The translations under genes were made by a program, and so were the position numbers. The notes beneath the pieces were generated by a model. It worked only from the letters and a program-made list of their open reading frames with translations, made no database searches and was not told the DNA's origin. Shown here piece after piece: positions 48,770 through 61,939 of a stretch of DNA of 64,000 bases; position 1 is the first letter of the stretch, and the number at the start of each line of letters is the position of its first letter. This DNA comes from Arachis hypogaea (lineage: Eukaryota > Streptophyta > Magnoliopsida > Fabales > Fabaceae): contig NC_092048.1 of the NCBI RefSeq assembly GCF_003086295.3, positions 2,634,349 through 2,698,348 on the forward strand, written 5' to 3'.

Positions 48770-48900
48770 ATTCAGGTGCAGTCGACTTCACGTAAAGTTA
48801 TACCTGAGAGTCGTTAGATGATCTGACTGATTTGACTAAATTTTCATCTAACGGCTCTAAGGTATCAACTTCATGTGAAGTCGACTTCACCTGAGTTTTT
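48770..48900. repeat. MITE with about 50-bp terminal inverted repeats
   Basis: CAGGTGCAGTCGACTTCACG at the left is mirrored by GTGAAGTCGACTTCACCTGA at the right, and GTCGTTAGATGA by TCATCTAACGGC in the middle. Total about 130 bp, non-coding. Confidence 0.75.
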
Positions 48901-50296
48901 TACCTTACATATATTTATGAAAATACTCTTGTTATTATTATTATTATGGGTTTTTAATTTATTTATTAACTTACTAATCGATCAATTTGATGCTGAACAA
49001 TCCCACTTGTAATTATATTGACTTCAATTTGTCTCTGATTGACCAGCCATTGTGGGTCACTTTGTTCTGCTTGAAATATGTCAAAGCATTGAGACCTCGC
49101 AGTAATAATGCTTATAATTTTAGCTCCAATGCAATTATATATATTATGCATAAGCATAACAATATTAATACATAGCAAATAACTAAAATTGCTCTTTCAT
49201 AGTAAAGAAGTTAAGGTTGATATATTAATAACATTAACAGTGACAACAACAATAAGACTGTCTGATAAGCTTTTCCAATACCCTGAAATACATAATGTAT
49301 ATTATATTGGTTAAAGTATTTATTATCTTAATTAATTTTATATTTATTTTTAAATGGGTATAGTTATTTTTTTATTTGGGCTTACCTGGATGAACTGTAA
49401 GGATATTTCAATTCATGAAAAAAAAATACTGCTAGAAAATCTCTTAAAAACTAGTTTCATATTTTGCATTATAAAAAAGATTAATGGTCATCAATAATTA
49501 ATTTGGTGAAAATGTTTTTTTAAATAAATTAAAAGAATTATTATTTATGTAACTGACTCTCATAATATGTTGTTATCCAATTTAAGGAAGACAGGAAATG
49601 GATATGGTGAAATTGTATTTTGTATAAATAGGATAGAAATATATATATTTTATATTAGTGGGTATTTATAGGAATCAAATGGAGAGATACATTGTTATAT
49701 GGGCGATTTGGTGAGTGGTGAGTCAAAGGGAGATGTATTACTAGTTGGATTGTAAATGTCCTTGCAATTTGTCCCCAAAGAGATGGGCAAAAAAGGTGTA
49801 AAATTGATGGTTGATAATAAATACATTGTAAAATAGTTACATGGAATGGATACAAATTGGGAGTTGAGATTCTAAAAAACAAGACAAGCAGCATAAAGAC
49901 ACATATTCCATAACACAAATGTATAGTTTCAAGGAGAAAGTAAATACAAGTCAAGAAAAGAGTGAAAATCAAGGACAATAATTGAAAACCATAGATGGAG
50001 TATATTGGCTTTTTATGCCGTGCAGGCACAACCAAAGAAGATTCGAACCAACATATTACATTTGAATATTGATTTGATTTTGTGTGTATTGTATAGTAAC
50101 TTACTGATTTCACGAATTTGACTATTAATTGGATGTATTTCCCTCATTTCATAGCATCATGCGTTATGTTCTCTACTCATGTATTATGCCCAAAGAGTTA
50201 AAATGTTTCATGAATTGCTCTCGAATTGATGATTATATGCAGTAATTAAGAATTTCAACTTATTATAGACATCAGATTAGCCATAAGAGGAGTGTT

Positions 50297-50432
50297 AAGG
50301 GCCAGCACTTAACCATCAAAAGGAAATTGAATGATTCTACACCATTAGATATAATCTCACACCATTAAAAACATCATTGATGACTAAAAATTACAAAATC
50401 TGCCGGGCCCCTAGACTTTCTCTTAGGCATAA
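50297..50432. repeat. MITE family B, copy 2
   Basis: In opposite orientation to 12643-12800 it shares GGGCCAGCAC, AATCTCACACCATTAAAAA and TAGACTTTCTC-type words in the same order. Confidence 0.6.
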
Positions 50433-51207
50433 TACTTATTTTTTATTCTTCCAATTTTGTACCTTAAAACTAAGATACTTGTTAGCGAAAATTTTCATAT
50501 TTTTCATAGTATTACTCTAAAACTCTAGTAAGCCATAATCATCATGACCACTGACCTGGTCTTAAGAAAGCTACGTTGAGGAATTCAAAAGATAAATGCC
50601 TGTTATAAAGCAGCATTGAACATTCTAAATTGAACTCTCGATGTGTATACATGAAAAGGGTCTTAATCACCCCAATTGAAGCATTTTGCTTAATACAGCA
50701 TTTCCAGTTCTTCGAAATACTATAATGGTAAATTAATGAGTTAATGCCTAGGGGGCAAGAAGATTGTGAATGTGGTGAATCACCTATCGTAACATACCTT
50801 CGAATTTACTGGTGTTACGATGTTTCTTTTGGGTCATTTAGCATTGAAGGTGACACGAAGAAATTCAGATGTAAAATTTAGTAATAATTCACTTTTCGCT
50901 TCTTGAAGTACCTATCACTCGATGGAATACTACGAATTTGAAACCACTTGCTGAAATTCCAAATGTACTCATTCAACTACTAAGTTTATCGTGATCTCTC
51001 GAAAAGAACACATTTCAAGAAAAAGAAAAACTACGCAAAAAGGTAATTACACAAAAGAAAAAGAAAAAGAAAAAGAAAAACTATATAATCATATTGAAAA
51101 AATTGACAAGATGATAATACACACATTCCTCGTGCATGGGAACTATACTCAAACCTCAAATCATGCAAACAAAAAAGCCGTTGACACATACAACACCACA
51201 AGCACAT

Positions 51208-54200
51208 TCAACTAGCAGCAGTAGTACACAATATACAACGCATTCGAGGGGCACCCAATTCGGCTTCTTCATCCTCTTCCTCCTCCTCCTCATCCATATA
51301 ATCATTGTAATCATCATATGTTTCTCGGGAATTGCTCTTAATCTCTTTCTTGCTATTATTACTAGTGTACGACGAATCCGTGAGACAAGTTGTGTGGTAA
51401 GCATGACAGCAAAAGAAAGCAATGACTGAAACATTCTGTATAGAGAAAGGATCAAAACATATACAACATCTTCCACCTCCCCTGGTCTTTGACTTCATTT
51501 CCATGTTTCTCAGACCAAGGGATTTTGAAGAATCATGAGTATCACTATTTTTTATTCGTGGCTCGTCTTCTTCACTACCTAAAGAAATTCCATGCCGTGC
51601 CTCCTTGTAGTACTTGATTAAAAGGTTGACACAGTCCGCCTATTCAGTGAGATATTGTAAGGTATCAAGTTCATGAGATTCTAGAATTTTCCTTTCTGCT
51701 TAGTGAAGGATGACGAGTGAAGAGGAAAAACAAACCTTAAGGATATCATTGCACCCATGTCTAAGCGAAGTTTCAGTCCTGTAATCAGTGATAATTTTAA
51801 CCAGCCGATCCCTAAGCCTGTAGAAAAGCAAACAGAATTGAAGTTTTGCAAACAAGCAGCATATAACCAGAAATAGTGAGAAAGGTAGTCCCTAATTAAT
51901 GAGAACTACAAATACTAATACTTTTACCTGCATATGTTCTATGATTAGATAATGTAATATGCCTTAAACCACATCTATTACTTGCTGAGGTATTTTCAAC
52001 CCATTGAAAATCTTATGTGTACCAACAATTTGCCTATGTATGTTCCATGATTGCTGTTACATTAAATCACCTTTATAATTTTATTACTTACCGAGGTATT
52101 TCCAACCCATTGGGAACCTTATTTACAATGTAGAGGGGATCAAGATTTCCAACTGTGTGCTCCAATAGCATGCCCACCTGTTGTTCAAAAAACCACGTTC
52201 AGAGTAGGCTGAGAAAGAGCAGGATATTTAAAAGCAACAAATTATTTTAGAGGGAACAAATTATTCTAAAAGCAACAAAACAGGCCCATATTTAAATGCA
52301 CAATCCAGTTATCATGATATACCATTTCAGGCTTGTCAATGCATTGCTTGATTAATTCTTCCCAGAGTTCATCATCATTCTGCATAGTGACAAACTCTAC
52401 AGCCTGTATAACATAAAAACCACCTCAAACTTAAAATCCCTAAATCTTGATTCAAGATTCAGAAAACCACTTCAATAGAGAAAGAGAAACACCTCCTTAA
52501 TGTCCCCCAGTTTATTTATAATAACTGCTAGGGCTTGCTTTGAGTTTCCCATCCTTCCTAAGATGAAAACTTGCTCCTTCAGTAGCTCTTTTTTAGTGCA
52601 AATTTCATAGGCCTGAAAAGATGAATTGAGAATTTGATTCACATGTGAATGCATACATACAATGGTCAAAGTTGCCATTGGTTCACCACAAACCTTCTCA
52701 AGAGTATAGTGCTGACTGCTATGTAGAAAAGGTAGCAGCATCTTTGGATCATAATCTGCATAGAGTTCTACCTATGCACATAAGACCAAAAAAACCAGAT
52801 TATTGAATGTCATAAAAAGTAACTTTTAATTGCATTCAGCACATACGAACCATTATTCATGTTAAGCAGCACAAAACAAATATCATAACAACCAGGCACT
52901 ATTTGAAGATAAATGGGGGAAACCCCATCACCGAAATGCATATGGTATATGAATATGGGTATGGTATTACAATTGAAGCACATAATGAAGTAGCTGGATT
53001 ATCACAAAGAAATGCATTACAAAAGCAGGGCATGGCTAGAGTCTGTTAAAACCTAAAAGGTTGCAAACACAAATTTGCAGCAATAAGGTTCACCTTAGCT
53101 CCCAAACAAAAGGAAGCCTGCAATGCTTAAATGAAAGGAAAATAGCCTACCTGTATATCATGAAAGTCTTTCCCAGCATGCGGATTTACTTCAAATAGTG
53201 AATGGAGATACAAATGTAAAAAGTATCTGCAGTCACACTTAACATCAGCATTTAGAAGTTGCTTCACAACTTCTTGTGGACTTATTAAGTCCCTATGCTG
53301 GATCAATAAAGGAACTGCACGCTTGCAATCCAACATCATCAATTGGACAACCTGAACAAGAAGCAAAAGTAAACAAGTAACAGTCCATTTATCAGTTAAT
53401 GAGAACAAAAACAAGATAGAACATGAAAATATGTCCATCTTCAAGAAGAAGATCAATCTACTTTTTTAACCCTATAAATGTCTGAGAAATGTTCAATCTC
53501 AATCCACAACTATTGCAAACATGTTTGCTCAAGATTCTAATATATTACACTGAAGCTTGTAAATGAAACTCATCGGATGCTGCAATAGAATGCCAACAAA
53601 GATGAGAAATATGATTTTGCACATCAGAGAATACCACAAAATCATATAAAAACATGAAATTTGAAGATCAATTGCTACAGAGTATAATTTTACCTTTTCA
53701 TGGATTGAATCTTGTAGGTTATATTTATCAATGAAATCAAAGAGTTCTGGTTTCATAAGCTGAAAATTTCAAATAAAAGAAAAAGAAAAAAGAAAAGGGA
53801 AGTGAATTAACAGTCAAAACAAAATAGACTAAAGACTATTTATCCTACTATCAAAGCATTTGAATGATATTTAATTAATTTAATAGCTGCCTGAACACTG
53901 GAAAAATTAATCAGAAAACGTACATCAGCATAAAATGAAAATGCTTTATCGTATTGCCCAGCAATAACATACAACTCTGCCAATGCCTGACAAAGAACAA
54001 GTACAAGTTAATGTCCAAAATGGTAAAAAAGATTCAAAGAAGAAAAACATAATAATCAGGCTAACCTCCTTGAGCGAATCGGTCATGGATGAAGTATTGA
54101 GCTGAGGTTCGATGGCTGAAATTACAGGTAACGCAGAATAAATTACAGATGGCCATGATTTCACAGTGGACAAGAGATCCTTATGATAAGATGGATTTGT

Positions 54201-57200
54201 AGCCAATGCCACAAGGGCAACCTGTAGAACCAAAATCAAAATCAAAGTTTTTGGTCCCACATCAGCTCAAAACAGATACCACGTAAGCACATCAGTTTTG
54301 AAAGCGACTGCTTTGTTTTAGCCTACCTCATAAGCAGTATCACGTAGTCTAGGGTTTTCTGTTGGCATGTAAGGAACCAAAACAGGGAGTTGACGAAGGT
54401 GGGCAAAGTGAAATACCCATCTGTTGAATACATTCCATCAGTAACTGAATAACAAATCACAAACTGCAAACAGAACTACTAGTGCCATGCAGTACCTCTC
54501 CCATGCTGAAGCTGATCCTCGCAGCAACTTGGGACATAGAGAAGCTGCTTCACCATATTTTCGTTCCACAATCAAATGATCTAGGTACCTCGATCCTACC
54601 TGCAAAGATAGTAGTAAAAATGAAAATTTAAGTCTTAATTAGCTAAAAAATGGGAAAATTCTGCAGAAGGTAACAATTCATTGACCAAGACATGTAATAC
54701 ATGACATATGGTATGGCTTTTCTATAGAAACAAATATTAAAATGAGATGAAAAATAGAACACCAATCAAGCTTCAATATTAAAGAAATCAATTTTATACA
54801 TGCAATGTTAATTAACTAAATGGGCAGATATAGAGATTGCATTTCATTTTCTTTTGAGCTTGCATCTTGAGTGTATAATATTATGTAGTTTTATTGGGAG
54901 CAAAATAAATTATGAAAAAGTAAAAGATTTACTGAGAAACAGAATATTTGAAGAACCTTCAGATACATGCAATCAACATAAACAAGTGCCTTCAGTGGCA
55001 TATATGTATGTCCTTATTCCAGTTATGTTCTATGTTATTCTACATTTTTACACATCCAACTTTAATTATTATAAAAAGACTTGAAAAATCTCTACCTCAT
55101 CAAGAAGTTCACTGCGTCCCTGACCAGATTCAACTGCAGCCAAAGCTTTTTCATGCCACCCATGCTGAAGAAGCCATGCAATATGATCTTCCGTATCCCT
55201 GATTATTAAAATGCATCAACTTCTATCCAAATTTTAATTTACTATTTTTTACTCTGTATAGAATCTTATAGCACAAGCTTCACATTTTAAACATAATATA
55301 AAGTATTTCAGCGAAGTTTGACCCAGGACAAACTTAGTTTGCTTTGACTTGAATGTTCAACAGTTCAAGTCCTTTGAGGGTAGTGATGAATGAAGTAATT
55401 TGCTCACAGTGCTAATGGCAATAACAGCTTACGTTGAAGGGGAAGTGAGTTATTGGCTGAAAACCAAAAAAAAAAAATATTTTAAAGAAGGATTGTATTC
55501 CTTTGGCAATTGTTGAATTGAAGAATCTCACACAGAGGAGAGCAATATTTTGTAGGCACCACGAGACATCAACTGTTATTAATAAAAAGATTAACCAATG
55601 ATGTTCCTGATAATATCATTGACAACATCAATATGTGAAACAGAATGGTCGGTACATTCTTTCGTGCCAACCAGTCAGCTGGCAAGTCAAGGTGACATGT
55701 TTACCATCTTTTTTATGGTGAATGGTGATGATAATTCAATGTGAATGCATCAAAACTTGATAACATCAAATAAGGATAAAGAAACTAAAAGTAACCTTGG
55801 CTTTGCAATAACTACATCTTTTGGGGATACAATATAGTAAAGTGGTTCATCACCTGCAGCCCACTGACCACCAGCATAGCTGCTACCTACATGTGAATGA
55901 AAACAAATATTTTGAGGTAGAACTACTCCATTCTGAAAACACAAACCTAAACAACACTAACCAAACTTTAACCTGAGAAAGGAGCATGAGCAAGAGAATA
56001 GTCTTTCGCCTTGTAATGCTCAAACCCATGTACCGGTAGAGCATCAGTTGAAAGTTCATCATTGTTCCATGATACTATTCTAACTTCTGGCCTTTGTGCA
56101 TTGCCCTGTTGAAAATTATATTTATTTGCCTTACAAACATAGCAAAGCTCCAAATTAAATGAGGAGGACAACATAAGTACACCTCACTTCTCTTCCATTC
56201 TAAAACATGCAACATGGAATTATGTGTTATGTGTTAAATACAAAATTAATTTATTTATTCATCACGTAATTAAATGCAGCTAACAATATGCAATTATGTG
56301 TTAAAACACTCTCTACAGAAGCAAATTATGCAAGTTAGGAATTGAATTACAAAAAATATTAATTAAAATGATATATACCCTCAATAAGTTTGGTACTGTA
56401 CCTTATCCAATATTATAAAGAAATGTAAGATTTTCCAATTAATATACATCACATAAAAATAAAATAAATTCCAAACTTCCAATATATCAAAGTATTGTGG
56501 ACCAGAATGACAAGTGTAAATTAAAATTCTCAAAAACAGCTCCCTTTATTTTAAGTGAGAATGCAGAAGAATGAACTCAAATTAATGGTTATAGCTTATA
56601 AGAGGTAAAGAAAGGAACGTACAGCGAGCATTAAGTTAGAGTTTCGATTTTTCCATCATATGAAACGAATATATGTTACCTGCCGCGAAGGAGCGGTACT
56701 ACTAAAATCCTTATTTTCATCTTCCTCTCCAGGAATATAAGCTAGAACTACCAATACATCACCAAAGGGGGCAATGCCTGATATGAAATAGCCAGTCTGA
56801 AAGGATGCCATAATATCAACCTGCACCATACCAGACAAAGGAACTTGCCTGTATGTCCCATTGGCTGCTTTATGGTTATTTGTCCTTAGAGAAACAATTT
56901 TCACAGATGTTCCCCAGCCAATAACCAAGAGGGTGTCATCCTGTAAGCATCAAACAGATATTAAGTTACAACTTGCAACATTTTTTCTCAAGATGCAATA
57001 ACAAATGAAATAATGCTACTGCTGATATTCAAACTTCAAAGCAGTTAAACAAGTCTTCAATCATAGCAGTGGACTCTGCTTGCCAGCATGATATAACCCA
57101 ATAGCATTCCAACATAAATTGTTGACAAACCTGCCAAACCAAGTGAGGACGCAGAAGCTCAGGGCGTGGGCTTCCTCGCGGTCTTTCGATAAATGTTATA

Positions 57201-58325
57201 CGCTGGTCATTGGCAGTATCATAAACCTTCACCCCTGCATCATTTGCCCAAGCAACAAGACTTGTTCTCCATGTCACAGCATGTATTGGACCTTCCCCGG
57301 TGTGCAAAACCTTTATTTTTTGTTGGATGTGGGAAGATGGTTAGGTATAGTGCTGGTATTTATTTAGCTGACAAACCAAAAAGTAACATTGAGAGATAGA
57401 TGAAAAAGTTAAAATGATCTTACAAACCTGGTCACGATAGCCCAACCATTTCTTCGAATTTAAATACAAATGACCTGCTAAACCACCAGCAACAAATCTC
57501 CTAGACGCATTCCTTGCATATTCTGGGTCCAATGCAATCGCTTTCATTGGTCGTTGGTACTCAAATTTCATTTTCTCATCAGTGAAGAGACTGTTTATAA
57601 CAACTGATCCATCATCGGAACAGCTTCCAATAAACTCCCCTTCTATGTCAAAGCTAAGGTCGTTGACAACGGAAGCATGGGCGGCGAATTCTTTCACCTG
57701 CAACAAGTGGCTCTAACAAATTAAAAAATAGCAACACCACAATCATCCAAGCATTCTGCCATCACTATCAGATGACAAGTGACAACAGCTAACTAAAAAC
57801 CTAGCTATCATAAAAATACTTTTAATTTGAGAAACCTAGCTATCATAAATTTATCCGAATATGCTGCACAAACTTCAAAACCAGTATATTGATGGACATC
57901 GAACACAAGAACTAATTGTATTCAGTATTCACCCTCGAATTCGATCTATCGAGGTCCAATTTGAGCAATAAGAGCTCGAATTCACACAGGCTGAAGCAGT
58001 AAATTAGGTTAGGAACAAAGTGCGACAACTACAAAAAAAAAAAAGGTTAGTAGTGAACCTGATTGCCGAGAAAATCGAGGATGTGAACAGTGCCGCCCTG
58101 AGTGCCGAGCGCGATCATCCGCTCGGCGACGGCGATGCATGACGCAGCATCGGTGGCAAGCATCGTAGGTATGCTCCCTCCCATTCTCTGGTACTTAAGC
58201 CGTGGCTCCTCTTCGTCTTCTTCTTCCTCCTCCTCTTCTTCTTCGTCTTCTTCAACTTCTTCCTCTTCCTCTTCTTCTCTCTCGTCGTCTCCATCTACAC
58301 CGTTCTCTGACGGAATCGGAGCCAT
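51208..58325 (-). CDS. VPS41: VPS41, HOPS complex subunit, 19 exons, 955 aa
   Basis: Exons (high to low): 58325-58059, 57697-57428, 57310-57131, 56940-56680, 56105-55973, 55886-55796, 55198-55096, 54599-54496, 54420-54327, 54221-54066, 53986-53924, 53759-53694, 53351-53151, 52771-52694, 52612-52493, 52403-52323, 52177-52092, 51817-51736, 51639-51208; the sum is 956 codons including the stop. An acidic Glu-rich N-terminus (residues 13-40) precedes WD40-type repeats (GSCSDDGSVVI). A long alpha-solenoid follows, and a C-terminal RING-like zinc finger (CCICFDPFS, FFCCHAYHTTCL, RCILC). VPS41 is the HOPS subunit that tethers late endosomes or vesicles to the vacuole; the RING and solenoid order is diagnostic. 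Confidence 0.93.
58205..58290. repeat. TCT/TCC-rich trinucleotide tract in VPS41 exon 1
   Basis: The gene strand reads GAA/GAG/GAT codons and encodes the Glu/Asp run of residues about 13-40. It looks like a once-perfect trinucleotide repeat under coding constraint. Confidence 0.8.
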
Positions 58326-58974
58326 TCGGATGGTTATCCCCGGCTGCCTCGTGGTTCTGGACTTCTTTTCTCCTCCGATGAGAGAACGGATCTGTTTGGT
58401 TGCAGCAGAAAATATTTTCCCTTCCTCCTTTTTCTTTCTCTTTCTATCCCCGTTCTTATTTTTACTATTTTGTTATGTTATATATATTCTTCTTAATTGT
58501 GGTTGAAATGGAAAATTGTCGTTGAAGTTGAATGGTGAATCAAAGGGGGAAAAGTGGGAAGTGATGAATGGAAGGTTCCTGAATTGAAAATGCTTAGAAA
58601 CGGTGCTTAGCTAGCTAACTAGCATTAGTAGGAGTACTGTAGTAGTTAGGGTGATTAATTAACGGGGTAAACGACAAAGGATAGAACGTCAAGGGTGTTG
58701 TAAACTTGTAATTTTGTGCTGTGCTAGTGAGAAGCAATTTTTTATTCATTTTTTGCGTTGCAGACTTGCAGTCCTTATTTATTGATTTTTTTCCCCTTTT
58801 TTTTGTGAGGTCAACAGCGTTTCCCCTTTTTTTTTTTGGGTCATTTCGTGGACAGGGCCTAAGCCCACAAACAAACCAGCACACACCTCCTCAGGCTCCC
58901 CGCTAAATTTGGTGCATGGTGCTTGGTGCTTGGTGCATGCAATGGAGGTCGTGGGCTTTATTACCTTATAAATT

Positions 58975-59130
58975 GGATTCTCTAAATTTTGAATTTTTAT
59001 TTTAAAAGTAAAGTATAATCTACCATTTATTTCATAGGTAAGACCTAAAAAAATATGAAAAAAAAACTATCCAATGATAAGAAGTCACACTTTACCCTCT
59101 AAAATAAAATTTAAAATTTAGAGTTTCGGC
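58975..59130. repeat. MITE family C, copy 2
   Basis: TTGGATTCTCTAAATTTTGA on the left and the inverted TAAAATTTAGAGTTTC at the right, with AAAGTAAAGTATAATCTACC and CACTTTACCCTCTAAA inside, related to 26040-26236. Confidence 0.5.
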
Positions 59131-59529
59131 CTTTGTTTTGTAAATGTAAATGAGTAAAAATGGATTTAATAGTCCAATTAAAATATTCTCACTAAACCAA
59201 TTTGAATTGGTTGACTGATTAACTCACTCGTCCGTTCAAATAAATGTTTGGAGTTTGAATCGCATTTTGTACATACAGCAATCCATTAGCTAATAACAAA
59301 CCATTAAATAGAGCTGAAATTTATGACGACTTAGTCTTTGAATCGATTAATAAAATTCTTTCAACATACCCAATAAAATTATCCAACAAAATAGATTAAA
59401 ATATAAGCACATAAAATTATGCAGGAAACCCAAGTTCAAACCGAAGTTTGCAAGCTTTGAAACATACATTTTGTCAAAAATGAGTGATTATGGTATTGGA
59501 ATTACATCTAATAGTGTAGTAGATCTTTA

Positions 59530-60502
59530 ATTATTTTTATCTCTAACAAGTAGTTCTTTAGCTTTTTGTATTGTTCTTTTCATTACCAATGATCCTCTCT
59601 CTTAACTCTTTTACATCTTTATAAACCATCTTTGGATATACAGTTAGGTCAAACTCTTTTCTCATAAAATTTATGGCCTCATGAGTAGTCATGTGTGGAT
59701 GGACGGTCATCTTTTTTTTCCATTTTTTTGTTGATCCAGTGTTGATTAGCTATATTACTTTATAACTCTCATGTACAAATGTGCTCAATCTTATATGTTT
59801 TAACTTGGAAGTATTGCAATACCTTATTATAAGACAAATAAGGAACTCTAATAACACTCTTCATCCTTGCACCCAATTTTTATCATTTTTCTTGTTATTC
59901 TTGATCCAAATTAATTTTTTCTCTTCAACAATAAATAAATCCTTAACAACCGCTTTGAACCTCTCAATTGTAACAAATCTTGTACCAAATTCAAATCCTC
60001 CTCTCTCAAATCATCTGTAGTAGGCTGATCAGCAAAGCTATTCAACTTTGAGGATCATTTTTCACTATAACCTCCTCTTTTTGCATTAAACTTCTTCTTT
60101 TTAGACACTTGTGTAGACTAATTTTTTGGCTTTTTTTTTTTTACTTATTCTTTTTCTTAAAAGATAGTGATACTTCTTTCATTTTTCTTTTGACAGTTTA
60201 ATGATATTGTCACCATCACCATTATCATCACCCTATTCACCACTCTTATAGTTATTTTCATAACCGGGAGGAAGATGTTCATCCTCTACAATCTCATAGC
60301 TATCATAAATAGAAGATAAATTACCTAAGCTTTCCCCCTCAACTGGATCCACATCTTTCTTATTAGCAATCTCTGCAAGCTCTGGATCATGATTAGGATG
60401 ATCAAAAAATATATAAAGAGGATGATAAAAAAAATATATAAAACTCATAAGTGTTTTTGTTTTTCGTTTTAGCCGATCCCATTCGATTGATACTTGTATC
60501 AC
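59530..60502 (-). pseudogene. Mutator-like (MuDR) transposase relic
   Basis: On the minus strand, PELAEIANKKDVDPVEGE and other N-terminal acidic text (60500-60240) are followed by FGTRFVTIERFKAVVKDLF and LIWIKNNKKNDK (about 59990-59870), and then by KKMTVHPHMTTHEAINFM and MVYKDVKELRERIIGNEK (about 59740-59580). This order resembles the MuDR N-terminal and pre-catalytic region. Frames change and stops occur throughout, so it is a pseudogene. No terminal repeats were found. Confidence 0.65.
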
Positions 60503-61846
60503 CCCTCGAATTTATGTCCTTTCTCTTAAGATCATACAGTAGGTTTCCTTATGATTGATAACTAATTTTTTTGAACAGTGTAATCAGATCACCAAAATTG
60601 ATAAAATCAAAGTTCATTGGTGAAAACATCTCAATTTGACTATGAAGATAAACTAACTCACCACTGGGTGCTTTTGAAAAGTAGTCTTACGACAAAAAGC
60701 TGAAACAACAAATACATCACCTATTTGCAATATTTTTTAGCAAAAAACACAAATATTAAATACTATACCATAAGTTTTAAGAAAAATATACTTATTACTG
60801 TGCAAGACAAAAACAGTTATACCAACAAAGCTTGATCATAGCTACTTCCTAAAACAGCAATAGTGGAACAACAACGATCAATCATTGTTTTTTTTACGGA
60901 CAACGTCACTCTTCTATGTACTAGGGCTTGATATAATTGTGTGTGTGTGATTATATATAATGGCATTCATAGTATTGTGTTTAAATTTAAGGCTACACTC
61001 ACTATTTTTGAAATGACGTCGTTTTAGATGTTAGGACTTAGTTGTTTCATAACCTTTCTTAAATAGATCATATCAGTTTCATTACGGACACATCAACTCC
61101 ATTACGTTTCGTCAAAAAAATTGTATAAAAAAATTCATACGTCGTGCATTTTAAATAGTAAGAGATGGTGTTATATTTTCTAATATTGAGGGATGAAATT
61201 ATCTCAAAAAAATTTAACAATTTATATGTCATTTTCTCTTTTATAAAATATTAGTGTAAATTACGAAAGAAAAACTTATACAAATTTGTAAAACAATTAA
61301 ATTCACAATTACTATTTTAAAAGAATGAATATCAATATATCATTATAACGATAAAGTTCAAACCTAAATTCAAAGATCTCCCTACTAAATTATTTACAGT
61401 ATTTTATAGGATTTAGTATGCATTGCCAGGTTTATGATTTTTACTACTTCCGGTTGATCAAAAAATTAACTATAAGAAAGGGGGAAACCGGAAAAAAGGA
61501 GCGAAAAATCGAAAATGGTAAGAGAGTTTCCGCGTAGCTAATTTTTAGTTTTTACTCTTTTTTGAATTCCACCGGGACGACGTGAATTATCTAGGCGATA
61601 AAAAAAAAAAAAAATAGTGCCATGATTTTTCATAGTTTCTGATTTCTAATCCCCATTCCTCCGCTTAAAAAGTCAGTCTCCGATCAGAATAAAATTCCAA
61701 TCCACTCCTCTTCAGCACAAAGCACCGCCAAACAAGTAACAACCACCACCGCATCCACACAATCAGTAGCTAGTTCCAAGTTCCAACCACCACACCTTAC
61801 TCTATATACACACACACACTCTCTTTTTCTTTTTCATCGAGCTTCT

Positions 61847-61909
61847 ATGTCTCACTCGCTTCTAGTATATAAACCATTAACCGCTCAGATCTCACTCGCT
61901 CTCCAGTGA
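61847..61909 (+). other. Upstream ORF 1 in the VPS50 leader
   Basis: ATG 61847 to TGA 61907-61909, 20 codons, in the probable 5' UTR. No known function. Confidence 0.4.
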
Positions 61910-61915
61910 ACAACC

Positions 61916-61936
61916 ATGAGAGTGGCGTTGAGCTAG
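61916..61936 (+). other. Upstream ORF 2 in the VPS50 leader
   Basis: ATG-AGA-GTG-GCG-TTG-AGC-TAG (6 codons), ending 3 bases before the main ATG at 61940. A minimal uORF this close would be expected to affect main-frame initiation. Confidence 0.55.
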
Positions 61937-61939
61937 ATT

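Larger units (their letters stand above)
46399..51207. other. Intergenic region between AGO5 and VPS41
   Basis: Holds the AGO5 promoter side (46399-46700), a SINE (47094-47182), a degraded LINE fragment (48245-48570), a MITE (48770-48900), MITE family B copy 2 (50297-50432) and a GAAAAA-type low-complexity run at 51057-51085. No gene seen. Confidence 0.5.
58326..61939. other. Divergent intergenic region between VPS41 and VPS50
   Basis: Contains the VPS41 promoter side, MITE family C copy 2 (58975-59130), and the Mutator-like transposase relic. The 5' UTR of VPS50 with two short uORFs occupies about 61700-61939. Confidence 0.55.

Noticed and set aside
49655..50113. 152-codon minus-strand frame
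   Set aside because: Composition is that of AT-rich noise with no recognisable motif and no neighbouring exons.
58102..58506. Plus-strand frame with a long serine run
   Set aside because: It is the antisense of the Glu/Asp-rich N-terminus of VPS41.
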